NCBI GenBank assembly: GCA_021234155.1
Contig: JAJEKV010000028.1
Coordinates: forward strand, 9,810,134-9,874,133
Reading direction: 5' to 3'
DNA: 64,000 nucleotides
Source of the DNA: Isoetes taiwanensis
Lineage: Eukaryota > Streptophyta > Lycopodiopsida > Isoetales > Isoetaceae
Shown here: positions 1 through 11,710 of the stretch, in pieces
How the letters are laid out: each line of letters begins with the position of its first letter
Position numbering within the stretch: the stretch's first letter is position 1
Notes under the pieces: model-generated
What the model saw: the letters and a program-made list of their open reading frames with translations, nothing else
What the model was told of the DNA's origin: nothing
The model's database searches: none
Translations under genes and position numbers: made by a program

Positions 1-1125
1 AATGTGAAGATATGATCATTTTATGTATTTAACTATGTAAAAAGAAAACAACTTCAGGGACATGTTTAAAAAAAAAAAACAGGTTCTTCTATCAAGGATA
101 CTAACCTGGTGCATTTTGTGTCCTTGGCTTCTTCAGGGCACTCATCATTGACGATATCCCCTCCTACAGAGAGCGCAATAGGTATCATTGTTTTGTCTAC
201 AAGTTAGTATTAATAGGGGGAAAAAAAAGGGGCATTAGAATATGGAAGAAATGTTAAAAATGGCAATTCTTTTATCAAAGACTCTAACTTGTTAAATTCC
301 ATGTTCTTGGCTTCTTCTAGGGGGCTATTCGTCATCGATGGCATCTTCTAGAGCGAGTACAACAGGTTTTGGATTGCCTCCTTCCTCTCATGCAAATAAA
401 GTTTCTTCTCCTAGACTTTATAATTCGGAGTGTTGTATGACCTCCTTGGGCTACTTATATCTAATGCACAATCACACTGTGCCCCATATTGTATTTATTT
501 ATCTCAAATTAAAGGCCTCGCTTGAGAATGAACTAGCTCTTTTAGGTTCATAGGTTTCTTCCTGATCAAACTAACAGGACATTTAATTCAGGCGCTCATA
601 TCTTGATGAAATGCATATAATCTCATAATCTCTTTTGCAGCACATAGACAACACATGTAGCCTCTCACTAGTCTGCCTTTCTATGGCGGCTTATCTCCAA
701 CAAAAACTTTATGCGCATAAACAGCTTTGAAGAAATCCGTAAGCTTTTCTAGATTACTACAAAAAAATGACCTTAAATACGTGTAGCAATCCTAAAAGAA
801 AACGAGAAAGAATGTTCTTGGTTAACAGAAAAGGGAGGAGTTCCATTGAAAATGGTTCGTACTTTCAACCTAAAAAGTTCCTCCTCAATGATAAGAAGAA
901 ATCCACAGAAACTATCTTCCGCCTAGGTTCTAGAATATTCTTGGCGAGGTCTCATGTGCCTCTATCTTTTTGGTATCCTATATTATAATGTTATATTATA
1001 TTGGATTTGGATCAAGCCCTAATTTGAATGGCTGAGATCATCTGATTGAATTTGAGAGCCGAGACTCATCGCACGACTTCCCACCACTGTGATTGGTCAT
1101 GATTTGATATTGTAAGAGTAAAGGG
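1..1125. repeat. R1 repeat family, module A (copy 1)
   Basis: First of three A-module copies; the others are at about 9,910-10,665 and 17,641-18,694. All share the same order of landmarks: an ATCAAAGATACTAACC block, a CCTCCTACAGAGAGCGCAAT block, a second block ending GGAGGCTACTCATCATCGA, a CTTTCTATGGC block, then GGATCAAGCCCTAATTTGAA and a CACTGTGATTGGTCATGA tail. The short reading frames are not conserved between copies. On the minus strand the two ATCAAAGA blocks read as paralogous exon-like modules flanked by AG and GT. The module is cut at its right end by a LINE. I do not recognise the parent sequence; a decayed, repeatedly duplicated gene piece or a large non-coding element both fit. 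Confidence 0.7.
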
Positions 1126-1128
1126 GAA

Positions 1129-3167
1129 GAATAGAATAGAATAGAATTGTTTTTATCGTCCACGGAGACCAATCGGCCTATGGGACCCAATACAAAAAGC
1201 GCAGCAGTCACATTACTGCCCGGATTAAAAAACCCCCGCCCCGAAGGGTTTCCGAGGGAAAAACCGTGGCAGCAATAAGACTACTGACAACGATTAAATA
1301 GTTGACTGCGGGCATATCTGAGCCCTCAAGTCCAGTACTTCCAGAATGTATGATCCGAGTGAGCGCACCGAAGTCGTGCCCAGTATCATGTGTAGCGGCT
1401 CATCAGGTCTAATCAACTGAGCATAGCGTGTCCGAATCTGATCATATGCCGGGCAGCTCTAGAAAGTGTGACACTCATCCTCAACAGCTCCCGTCTGGCA
1501 GCACTGACAAACCCTATCCTGACTTGGCAATCCATCGACCTGTCTCAATCCGGAGATGGTGGGCACCTGTGCGAATGGAGGCGATATGCCTGCGCTTTTT
1601 CATGGGCAGATGTGAACGTAGCTAGCGCTGTCGGCCTCGTTCTAATGTGGGATTTATGTGCTGCTTGTAATGTGTTGTTTTGACTTGGTCCAGGGCCCTG
1701 GAATCCCAAAGCTTGCTGGAGAAACAAGCATCAAGGTAACATCTCAGGCTATCATGATCTGCCTCTGTTTCTACCTGGATGCACATGTGCTCCTGGACAT
1801 TCCATCTAGTTAGCCACTGCACTCTTTTATCCTTCCAACAATTCTTGAGTCGTTGTGGTCCCATTGCCACTGCATAAGCCAAGTGCGGTAGACAATCATC
1901 ATCCATATTTACCACCTTCTGGAAATAGACGATGTGTATATCAAGGGCCGCTCGCTGAAGTGGTAGGAAACCTGTCTCCTGCAACAAAATTTGATATGGG
2001 ACCGTGGATTTCACTCCGAGTGCCCGTGCTAAGAAGGCTTTCTGCACCTGTTCTAAGTTGCCCCAAGTAGCAAGGGACACCACTGGGCCCCAGACTTCAA
2101 CCCCGTACAAAAGAACGGGCTCTACCAATACCCTGAACAGATGTGCCTAATGTCCCCAATCATATAATTCTGCTCTGTGGTTATTGTTCTGCATTGCATA
2201 AAGTGCTTTCCGGCGGCCGCTGCTACGCAATCTTATGGAAGTGTCCCAGCATAGTGTAGAAGGAGACTCCACTCCCAGATACTTGTAGGTGGGTGTCACC
2301 TCCACTTGTTGCCCTCGATAAGTGAATGAAGGGGGCCTTGGATGGCGCGAGGATGAGATTAGGACCACCTTAGTCTTGGCGGATTGGCGTTACGTGGCTG
2401 GCGAGAATGTATCCGAGCATCTAGGTGAGGCGCATATCCTGCGGAGTGTGAGCTAAGAGGTCAACATCGCCTGCATAGATGAGTTGCACGATGACTGATG
2501 CAAAAGTTGGGTCCCGCCACCCTCATTGTCCATGAGCCGGTGTTCCAACCGGTCAATGTACAGACCAAACAATGTTGGGGAAAGAGGATGTCCCTGGCGG
2601 ACCCCAATCATTGTTAGTGAATGGTTATCCCGTCATCCGTGATCTGGCCCGAACAAATCTCGCACAACAACCGTATAATCGCATTTTGCATATCCACGGG
2701 AACCTCCGATTCTTTGCAATCTTTCCCATAACTTTTCCCGAGGCACGATGTCAAAAGCCTTCGCCAAAGTCAACAAAGCAACAATACAGTCCCGCCGGCC
2801 GGTTTCGCTATCCTCATCCAAAGTCCTCAATGTGAAGATATGATCAATGGTTGAATGCGGGGTCCGAACCCCGCTTTGCGTGAGAGCTCGAACACTGTTG
2901 CTTCGCCCACTGGTCAATTGTTGCTCAATAATGCCGACTAGCGGTTTGGCAAACACCGAAGCCCGACCATGATTGTTCAAGAATTGGTTGGACTATGTGG
3001 ATCTCCCCGCCTTGTAAATGGGGACAACTCGCTTGTGGTCCATCACCGGGGAATCCTTCTGTAGTGCTCTGTTGAACATAGTGGTTAGGACTGGTACCAT
3101 AGGCTCCCCTGCCCATTTGAGCAACTCTGCCTGCATACCATCCAGGTCCGTTGCTTTCCCATTGGCC
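1129..3167 (-). mobile_element. 5'-truncated LINE retrotransposon copy with decayed reverse transcriptase
   Basis: Non-LTR retrotransposon on the minus strand, truncated inside the reverse transcriptase (RT). Reading 3167 to 1290, the frames give the RT N-terminal block (DLDGMQAELLKWAG), a middle block (STIDHIFTLRTLDE, then LAKAFDIVPREKLWERL), the active-site region, KYLGVES, a VEPVLLYGVEVWGP block, and a C-terminal zinc knuckle (CQCCQTGAVEDECHTF). The catalytic box near 2450-2480 reads YAGD where active enzymes have YADD, and frames shift several times, so the copy is dead. The 3' end is a GGTCTCCGTGGACGAT stem followed by a TTCTA repeat (near 1130-1147). It sits inside a homopurine tract whose uninterrupted paralogue is at 18,694. 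Confidence 0.9.
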
Positions 3168-3527
3168 AAAGGAAAAAGGGGAAAAAGGAAAGGGGAGGAA
3201 AGGCACAGGTAAAGAGGAAAAAGAAAAAGAGAAAAGGGCATGGAAAAGGGGGAAGCGGAAAAGGACAAAGAAAGGAGAAAAGGGAAGGGAAAAATGAAAT
3301 GGGAAAAATGATAAAAGGACTGGAAAAGGGGACAGAAAGGAAGGGAAAAAGGGCACCAGGAAAAGGGGAAGAAGAAAAGGGTGGGGAAAGGAGAAAAAGG
3401 TAAGCAAAAATATGAAAAGGGTGGGAAGAAAGGAAGGACAAAGCGGATGGAAAAAGAAAAAGGTGAAGGAAAAAGAAAAAGGGAGGAAAAAGGGCACGAT
3501 GAAGATGGAAAAAGGGCAGGGGGAAAA
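3166..3527. repeat. Homopurine tract, copy 1
   Basis: About 360 bp of almost only A and G on the plus strand, with GGGAAAAAGGGCA-type units and rare CAT or CAC interruptions. It is homologous along its length to tracts at 5,545-5,785 and 18,694-19,075, so it spread by duplication and not by independent slippage. Phe/Ser/Pro-rich open frames on the minus strand are a composition effect. Such a tract can form triplex DNA in principle. Confidence 0.9.
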
Positions 3528-5545
3528 GTTCTTCTATCAAAGACACTAACCTGATTCAATTTATGTTCTTGAATTCTTCCAGGTCTCTCGTCATTGAGAA
3601 TATCCCCTCCTACATTGAGAACAATAGATATCATTCTTTCATCTATTAGTTAGTTGGGGGAGGGATTATATCAAAGAGTCTAACTAGATGCATTTCATGT
3701 TCATGGCTTCTTCCAGGCGGGTACTCATCATCAAGGACATCCACAAGAGAGAGCACATCAGATTTCAGTTTGTCTCCTTCATCTCATGCAAATCAAGTTT
3801 TTTGTTCTAAACTTCATAATTCATGTGATTTATGACCTCCCAGAGCTTGCTAAGGAAGCAAGCATCAAGGTATTGTCTCAAGCTGTGGCAATCTGCCTCG
3901 GTTTGCACCTGTATGCACCTGTGCTCCCACACATTCTATCTGGTGCACAACAGGTTTCGGTTTGCCTGCATCCCCTCATGCAAATCAAGTTGCTGGTCCT
4001 AAACTTCATAATTTCGTATGTTGTATGACCTTATTGATCTATTTATATCTGCACGCATGAAATTTATTTGTCGCAAATGAAGGGCATCATTGGAGAATGA
4101 TCTTGCTCTTTTTGGTTCATAAGGTTCTTCCTGTTTAGACTATCAGAACACTCAACTAAGCCTTTCATAGCTTCATGAAGTGCAAGTAATCTCGTAACCT
4201 CTGTTGCAGCATATATATATATACAACACATGCAGCCTCTAACCAATCTGCCTTTCTATGGCAGCTTGGCTCCAATAAAAAGTTTATTACATAAACAACT
4301 TTGAAAAAATCCTTAAGATTTTTTGGATTACTACAAAAAATTGACCTCCGAATACATGCAACAATTCTAGAAGCAAACGAGAACGAAATTTAGCTGCTAA
4401 AAGAAACTAGCTTTTGTTTGAAAAATGTTGGGGACATCTTTGAGGCCTATGTTCCCTAGTCCTTGATTAACAGGAACATGAGGAGTTTCCAATAAAAATG
4501 GTTGGACCTAAAACCTAAAAAGATCCTCTTAAAATGATAAGAAATATCTTATACTGACTATCTCTTGACTAGGGTCTGCCATGTTTTTGACAAGCTCTCA
4601 TGTGCCTGGAATCTCTTTAGGGCAAGGTTAATATATGACAAATATCTTCAGGACATGTATAAAAGAAAGGACATGAAAGAAACAAGACTTCATTTCATAT
4701 TTCTGGCTATGTAGAAAGAAAGGATTCTTCTATCAAAGACTCCTACTTGATTCATTTTATATTTTTTGCTGTGTAAAAAAACAACTGCAGGGACATTTAA
4801 TTAAACTAGGTTCTTATATCAAAGGCACTAATCTGATTCATTTTATGTTCTTGGCTTCTTCCAGGGCACTCGTCACTGAGAATTTCCCCTCCCTCGGGGA
4901 GCACAATAGGTATCATTCTTTTGTCTAGCAAATGTTTTGGATCTAGCAAATAGGTATCATATCCAAAAAAAAAAAGTCTTTGGGATATGCAACAAATGTT
5001 AAAAATGACGGTTCTTTTATCAAAGACTCTAGCTTGATTAAAATCATGTTCTTGGGTTCTTCAAGGAGGCTATTCATCATCAAAGACATCCCCTAGAGAG
5101 AGCACAACAGATTTTGGTTTGCCTTCTTCCTCTCATGCAAATCAACTTTCTTGTCCTGGACTTCATAATTCCATGTGTTGTATGACCTTCTTGGGCTACT
5201 TATAACTGATGCACACAAATCACAGTAAGCCCCATATCGAATTTATTTGTTTTCAAGTTAAGGCGTCGCTGGAGAATATCTTGCTCTTTTTGGTTCATAA
5301 GATTCTTCGTGTTTAGACTATATCAGGACATTCAACTAAGATCTCATAGCTTGATGGAGTGCATGTAATCTTGTAACCTCTCTTACAACACATATACAAT
5401 ACATGCAGCCTCTCACTAGTCTGCCTTTCTATGGCAACTTGGCTCCAACGAAAACTTTATGCACATAAACAACTTTGAAAAAAATCCTTAAGCTTTTCTG
5501 GATTAGTATAAAAAAGTGACCTCCAAATACACACAACAATCCTAG
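3528..5545. repeat. R1 modules D, C and B (copy set 1)
   Basis: Continues R1 with the same landmark blocks: ATCAAAGACACTAACCTGAT, CTCATCATCAAGGACATCC, a CATGCAAATCAAG block, the AACATTCAACTAAG block and the GGCAAGGTTAATATATGA block. Between about 3,837 and 3,950 it holds only the 5' edge of a LINE insertion (homologous to 1,720-1,820), joined to R1 at CTGGTGCACAACAGG. The minus strand at 4,064-4,246 has a frame (VECSDSLNRKNLMNQKEQ) that is conserved in other copies and follows an AG, as an exon would. No intact gene. Confidence 0.7.
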
Positions 5546-5785
5546 AAGCAAACGAAAAGAAAAAGACAAAAGGAAAGGAAAAAGGAGCATGGGAAAAGGG
5601 GAAAAGGAAAATGGCAAAGAAAGGAGAAAATGGCATGGGAAAAATGAAAAAAGGAATAGAAAAAGGGAGCAGGAAAGGAAAGAGAAAAAGGGCACCAGGA
5701 AAAGGGGAAGAAGGAAAGGGTGGAGAAAGGAGAAAAAGGTAAGGAAAAACAGAAAAGGTGGGAAGAAAGGACGGACAAAGCGTGG
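5545..5785. repeat. Homopurine tract, copy 2
   Basis: Shorter homologue of the 3,166-3,527 tract, including the same GGGCACCAGGAAAAGGGG and GGACGGACAAAGCG landmarks. It begins inside an R1 B module and ends at a LINE fragment. The long Phe/Ser/Pro-rich frames across it on the minus strand are low-complexity artefacts. Confidence 0.88.
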
Positions 5786-6285
5786 CATTATCAGGAATGA
5801 TATCAAACTGTACATGTATACATATTAGACAAGATAGATTCAAGTCATGCATGTGTCGGGGGACAGAGTTGGTCCCCCGAGATCCATGACCTTCTAAAGG
5901 TATGATCCCAGCATTGGGACTGAAGCCGCACTGAGTATTACGTGTAGTGGTTGGCCAGTCTGACCAACTCAGCATTGCACACCAGAATTTGCTCATATGC
6001 TGGACATCCCCTTTAACAACCCCCATTTGACAACATTTACAGCGCCTGTCCTGCCATGCTTTCCCAATCAATCACCCTGTCTCAATGGCGAGACGATGTA
6101 CACTAGTCTGTGCTTTTTCATAGGCAGATGGGTACGCAGGTAACGTTGAAGGCCCCACTCTAATGAGGGATTCACGTGGCGCTATAATGTGCTATCTTGA
6201 TAGCATCAAGGTATTATTTCAAGTTGTGGCGATCAGCCTCGGTTTGCACCTGTATGCACCTGTGCTCCCACACATTCTATCTGGT
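5786..6285 (-). mobile_element. LINE C-terminal fragment
   Basis: Minus-strand remnant of the same LINE family. The frame at 6,071 downward gives the C-terminal zinc knuckle (CKCCQMGVVKGDVQH), and the upstream end matches the AAGCATCAAGGTATT stretch of the 1,129-3,167 copy. The tail repeat and terminal stem are missing on the left, where it abuts the homopurine tract. The right junction with R1 (CTGGTGCATAACAGG) is the same as in the copies at 3,945 and 12,478, so this is one ancient insertion multiplied by later duplication. No coding capacity remains. Confidence 0.82.
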
Positions 6286-6412
6286 GCATAACAGGTTTCA
6301 GTTTGCCTGCATCCCCTCATGCAAATCAAGTTGTTGGTCCTAAACTTCATAATTCTGTGTATTGTATGACATCATTGAGCTACTTATATTTGCAAGCATC
6401 AAATTTATTTGT

Positions 6413-6695
6413 GGGTCAAAGCATGGAGGTGGGGGACACTTTTTGTGTCAGCGACACATGGTGCTTAGGGGGTGCTTTCCGAAGCTATTTTCTTTGTATT
6501 TTTAAAAAAATATTTTTCTTTTATTTTTTTTGATATTTTTTCCTGAAGCGCATTCATATTACGCCTTGGAATACAAAATTTCAGCTTCATCGGAGTTATA
6601 GAAAAAAAGATAAAAATAAGTAAAATTTCCCGCATTAGGTGCTTAGGGGGTGCTTGGCTGGCGCAAAAATGCCCCCCAGCTCCATGCTTTGACCC
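6413..6695. mobile_element. MITE with 23-bp TIRs and 4-bp target duplication
   Basis: A 283-bp insertion with terminal inverted repeats starting GGGTCAAAGCATGGAG on both ends; about 22 of 23 positions pair. It is flanked by the direct repeat TTGT (6,409-6,412 and 6,696-6,699). Paralogous R1 copies near 4,070 and 14,313 read TTATTTGTCGCAAATG with no insert, which proves both ends. Inside, GGTGCTTAGGGGGTGCTT occurs twice in direct orientation (near 6,460 and 6,639). No coding capacity. The 4-bp duplication is not typical of hAT (8), Mutator (9-11), Harbinger (3) or mariner (TA), so I leave the superfamily open. Confidence 0.9.
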
Positions 6696-7129
6696 TTGTC
6701 GCAAATGAAGGGCGTCATTGGAGAATCTTGCTCTTTTTGGTTCATTAGGTTCTTCCTGTTTAGACTATCAGAACATTCAACTAAAGCTCTCATAGATTCA
6801 TGAAGTGCATGTAATCTCGTAACCTCTTTTGCAGCATATATACAACACATGCAGCCTCTCACCAATCTGCCTTTCTATGGCAGTTTGGCTTCAATAAAAA
6901 CTATTAGATAAATAACTTTGAAAAATCCTTAAGATTTTTTGGATTACTACAAATAATTGATCTCTGAATACATGCAACAATCCTAGAAGCAAACTAGAAA
7001 GAAATTTAGCTGCTAAAAGAAACTAGCTTCTGTTTGAAAAATGTTGGGGACATGGATACGGCAAAGAGATTTTGATATCCTTTGAGGCATATGTTCCCTA
7101 GTCCTTGGTTAACAGGAACATGAGAAGTT

Positions 7130-7234
7130 TTTAATCCTGACAGTCATACGCTTATTGCTCTCTTTTTATTTGGGTTCCGTAGGCCAATTGGTCTCCGTGG
7201 ACGATAAAAAATCTATTTTGTTCTATTCTATTCA
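7130..7234 (+). mobile_element. LINE 3'-end scrap
   Basis: About 105 bp matching only the 3' untranslated end of the common LINE family: TTAATCCTGACAG, then GTAGGCCAATTGGTCTCCG, GGACGATAAAAA and a TTCTATTCTATTC tail. It splits an R1 block that elsewhere reads GAGTTTCCATTAAAAATGG. An extreme 5' truncation, with no coding part. Confidence 0.87.
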
Positions 7235-8568
7235 TTAAAAATGATTGAACTTAAAACCTAAAAAGATCCTTTTAAATAATAAGAAATATCTTATACTGAC
7301 TATCTCCTAGCTAGGGTCTGCCATGTTTTTGACAAGCTTTCATGTGCCTAAAATCTCTTTAGGGCAACGTTAATATATGAGAAATGTCTTTAGAACATGT
7401 ATAAAAGAAAGGGCATGAAAGAAACAAAACTTCATTTCATATTTTTGGCTATGTAGAAAAAAGGATTCTTCTATCAAAGACTCATACTTGATTCATTTTA
7501 TAATTTTTGTTGTGTAAAAAAGAACTGCAGGGACATATAATTAAACTAAGTTCTTATATCAAAGACACTAACCTGATTCATTTTGTGTTCTTGGCTTCTT
7601 CCAGGGCATTCGTCACTGAGAATTTCCCCTTCTATAGGGAGCATAATAGGTATCATTCTTTCGTCTAGCAAAAAAAAAATCTTTGGGATATGCAACAAAT
7701 GTTAAAAATGGCGATTCTTTTATCAAAGACTCTAGCTTGATTAAAATTATGTTCTTGGGTTCTTCTTGGAGGCTACTCATCATCGAAGGCATCCCCTAAA
7801 GAGAGCACAACAGGTTTCGGTTTGCCTCCTTCCTCTCATACAAATCAAATTTCTTGTCCTAGACTGCATAATTTCATGTGTTGTATGACCTCCTTGGGCT
7901 ACTTATAACTGATGCACACAAATCACACCAAGCCCCATATTTATTTATTTGTTTCAAATTAAGGCATCGCTGGAGAATGATCTTGCTCCTTTTGGTTCAT
8001 AGGGTTCTTCCTGTTCAGACTATCAGGACATTCAACTAAGCTCTCATAGCTTGATGGAGTGCATGTAATCTCGTAACCTCTCTTACAACACATATACAAC
8101 ATATGCAGCCTCTCACTAGTCCCAACGAAAACTTTATGCACATAAACAACTTGGAAAAAAATCCTTAAGCTTTTAATATAAAAAAGTGACCTCCAAATAC
8201 ATGCAACAATCTTAGAAGCAAACGAGTAAAAAGATTATTTACTAATGGAAACTACCTTCCATCTAAAAAGGATTGGCGACTTGGATACGCAAAGAGGCTT
8301 TGATATCCTCTGAGACTTTTATTAAAAAATGGTTGAACTTTCAAATTAAATGGGGATCCTCTTCTATGATTAAGAGGTAATTGATGGTGATTATCTCCCG
8401 ACTAAGATCCAGCATATTTTTGGCCAGCCCTCATGTGCCTCAAATCTCTTCAGAGCAAGGTTAATATATGACAAATGTCTTCAAGACATGTTTAAAAATA
8501 AAGGACATGAAAGAAATAAAACTTCATATCATTTTTTTTCGCTATATAATACGAAAGAGTTCTTCTAT

Positions 8569-9855
8569 TACAGCAGAAAACCAGCAGAAAACCAAGCTGC
8601 TGGCAATCCTGTCCGCGCAGCATGATATCCCAGACTTCTATTACAGAGGACAAAGAATGGATGTTATAAGGACCTTTAAGTATCTGGGAATCGATTGTTC
8701 TGCTAACATGCTATGGGATGACTGTGTAGAAAGAAGGGTCAGCGCGGGATGGAAAGCCCTGTATGCAATGCAGAATAACTGTTACAGAATAGATCTCTGC
8801 GATTGGGCACGAAAAGCACACCTGTTCAGAGCACTCGTTGAACCAGTATTGATGTATGGGGTAAAAGTCTGGGGTCCAGCGATTAGCAAGAACACCAGGG
8901 ATAAGCTAGAGAGGGTACAGAAGGCCTTCTTGCCATACAGCCTAGGCGTCAGGGAACACGGTGCCTTATCCGATTTTGCTATATGAGACGGGTTTTTGGC
9001 CCCTGCAGCATTCTGCTATGCGCAGGCACCTTGCGTATTTCCATAAGGTTGACGGAATGGATGCACAACGTCTCCCTCCCCGGGCTCTGTTATTGGCACA
9101 AGGGCCACAACGACTGGAGAGAGTGTGGCAGGAGCATTGTAAGGGGTGGTTCGCAAGATGGTCCATAGACTATCAATAAATTATGGCTATGCCGGATATC
9201 GGGGAACAGGAGCTGCATTTGAATGAGCGCTTTGCTGCCTCTCTGTGGGATGTGCTCACTCTTGCGAAGCCCAAAACAGAGCACTACCACACGCAGGTTA
9301 ATCCGTCACTGGAACATGGCCCACACCGATATTTGAAGGCACACATCTCTACCAAGAAACGGAGAGCCATAGCTGCAATGAGGACAGGGTCCCACCATCT
9401 CAGAATTGAGACAGGCCACTGGGGTACGGATGGAGGGCAGAGAATCCCCCGGCATGAGAGACTATGCCAGTGTTGCCACATGCAGATAGTAGAAGATGAA
9501 CACCATGCTCTACAGGAGTGTCCGGCATATGCACACATCCGAGCGGCTCATGCCGATCTCAGATGCTCTGAGATAGCAATTCATCAATTGCTGGCTTCGC
9601 CAATGGTTGCACGTCTTGCATCCTGCATTCTGCAAGTCTCTACCGTCAGAGAGTCCCTCACAGCACAGGGAATTTGAGCGCCCAGATAGGGAATTTGAAC
9701 GCCTACTACAAAGGTTTTTCCTCCCACATGGGGGTTTTTTTCGTCCCAGTGGTAGAGACACATTGTATAGGGCTTTTGTGGTTTTCTTTTGCGTTTGGAT
9801 ACTATCTGATATATTGTATTGTGATCGTCTCATAGGCCTCCGTGGACGTTAAAAT
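8569..9855 (+). pseudogene. LINE RT C-terminal region, truncated copy
   Basis: Plus-strand copy of the common LINE, 5'-truncated downstream of the RT active site. The first frame (from about 8,570) holds RTFKYLGIDCS and EPVLMYGVKVWGP. A frameshift near 8,960 continues it as LLYETGFWPLQHSAM, a TAA interrupts at 9,177-9,179, and the rest (to 9,677) contains the C-terminal zinc knuckle CQCCHMQIVEDEHHALQECP. The terminal CCTCCGTGGACGTTAAAA is followed by a CTTC repeat. R1 flanks carry CTTCTAT on both sides (8,562-8,568 and 9,903-9,909) as the target duplication, and the R1 copy near 17,632 shows the empty site. Confidence 0.9.
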
Positions 9856-9856
9856 A

Positions 9857-9906
9857 TACTTCCTTCCTTCCTTCCTTCCTTCCTTCCTTCCTTCCTTCCT
9901 TCCTTC
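9857..9906 (+). repeat. (CTTC)n LINE tail microsatellite
   Basis: Twelve or so TTCC units directly follow the LINE terminal stem and precede the target duplication, so this tract is the 3' tail of the insertion at 8,569 and not an independent microsatellite. Confidence 0.88.
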
Positions 9907-9909
9907 TAT

Positions 9910-11710
9910 CAAAGACTCAAAACTGATTTATTTTATGTTTTTAACTATGTAAAAAAAAAAAACAAATGCATGGACATGTTTAAAAAAAAAGGTTCTTCTA
10001 TCAAAGATACTAACCCGGTACATTTCCTGTTCTTGGCTTCTTCAGGGCACTCATCATTGACAATATCCCCTCCTACAGAGAGCGCAATAGGTATCATTCT
10101 TTTGCCCACAAGTTAGTATCAATAGGGAAAAAAAAAATAGAATATGCAAGAAATGTTAAAAATGGCAATTCTTTTATCAAGGACTCTAACTTGATTAATT
10201 TCATGTTCTTGGCTTCTTCTAGGAGGCTACTCATCATCGAGGGCATCCTCTAGAGAGGGTACAACAGGTTTTGGATTGCCTCCTTCCTCTCATGCAAATA
10301 AAGTTTCTTGTCCTAGACTTCATAATTCCATGTGTTGTATGACCTTCTTGGGCTACTTATATCTAATGCACAAATCACATTGTGCTCCATATTGTATTTA
10401 TTTATCTCAAATGAAAGGCCTCGCTTGAGAACAAACTAGCTCTTTTAGGTTCATAGGTTTCTTCCTGTTCAAACTAACAGGACATTCAACTAAGGCGCTC
10501 ATATCTTGATGAAGTGCATATAATCTCATAATCTCTTTTGCAGCACATAGACAACACATGTAGCCTCTCACTAGTCTGCCTTTCTATGGCAGCTTGTCTC
10601 CAACGAAAACTTTATGCACAAACAGCTTTGAAGAAATCCGTAAGCTTTCCTAGATTACTACAAGAAAATTACCTCTCATGCAAATTAAGTTTCTTGTCAA
10701 CTGATGCACACAAATCATACTAAGCCCCATATCGAATTTATTTGTTTCAAATTAAGGCATCGTTGGAGAATGATCTTGTTCTTTTTGGTTCATAGGGTTC
10801 TTCCTGTTCACACTATCAGGACATTCAACTAAGATCTCATAGCTTGATGGAGTGCATGTAATCTCGTAACCTCTCTTACAACACATATACAACACATGCA
10901 ACCTCTCACTAGTCTGCCTTTCTATGGCAGCTTGGCTCTAACGAAAACTTTATGCACATAAACAACTTTGAAAAAAATCCTTAAGCTTTTCTAATTAGTA
11001 TAAAAAAGTGATCTCCAAATACATGCAACAATCCTAGAAGCAAACGGGAAAGAAATTTAGCTACTAATGGAAACTAGCCTCTGTCTGAAAAAGGTTGGTG
11101 ACATGGATACATCAAAGAGCCTTTGATATCCTTTGGGTTATACTTTCCCTAGTCCTTGGTTAGAAGGAATAGGAACATGAGGAATTTCCATTAAAAATGC
11201 TTGGACTTTCAACTTAAAAAGATCCTCTTAAATGATAAGTTGTATCTTATACCGACTATCTCCGGACTAGGGTCCAGGTCAGGATATATACAACAAAAAA
11301 GGACATGAAAGAAACAAAATTTCATCTCATGTTTTTTGGCTATATAGTCAAAGAGAGTTCTTCTATCAAAGACTCAAAACTGTATAATTTTATATTTTTG
11401 GCTGTGTAAAAAAACAAATACAAGGACATGTTTAAAAAAAAATGGGTTTTCTATCAAAGACACTAACCTGATACATTTCGTGTTCTTGACTTCTTCAAGG
11501 CATTCATCATTAAGAATATCCCCTTCTATAGAGAGCACAATAGGTATCATTCTTTCGTCTAATAGATAGCAAAACAAAACAAAATAAAAATAAAAATAAA
11601 AATAAAAATAAAAATAAAAATAAAAATTAAAATAGAAACTCTAACTTGATTAATAGCATGTTCTTATGTTCTTTTAGGAGGGTACTCATCATCAGGGACA
11701 TCCCTAGAGA
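9910..11710. repeat. R1 modules A, B (partial) and D (copy set 3)
   Basis: A-module copy resumes right after the LINE. It jumps at about 10,670 into a B module (shared CTCTCATGCAAAT word at the join), then into D at about 11,360. Same landmark blocks as elsewhere; no frame is conserved over more than about 60 residues. Confidence 0.68.
11581..11634. repeat. (TAAAA)n microsatellite
   Basis: About ten AAAAT units with one AAATTAAAAT irregularity, inside an R1 D module at the position where sister copies have only a short A-rich stretch. Confidence 0.9.

Larger units (their letters stand above)
6286..8568. repeat. R1 modules C and B (copy set 2)
   Basis: Second C-B set, interrupted by the MITE at 6,413-6,695 and the LINE 3' scrap at 7,130-7,234. 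The minus strand at 6,720-6,865 keeps the frame EVTRLHALHESMRALVE seen in other copies, again following an AG, which suggests the unit once held coding exons. The right end is the target of the LINE at 8,569. Confidence 0.7.

Noticed and set aside
2925-3634. Phe/Ser/Pro-rich frames of 150-213 codons on the minus strand, also at 5,429-6,071 and 18,616-19,182
   Set aside because: They are translations of homopurine/homopyrimidine tracts, parts of which run on into LINE or R1 sequence.
6303-6865. Frames across the MITE borders
   Set aside because: They run from R1 into the MITE and out again, so they did not exist before the insertion.
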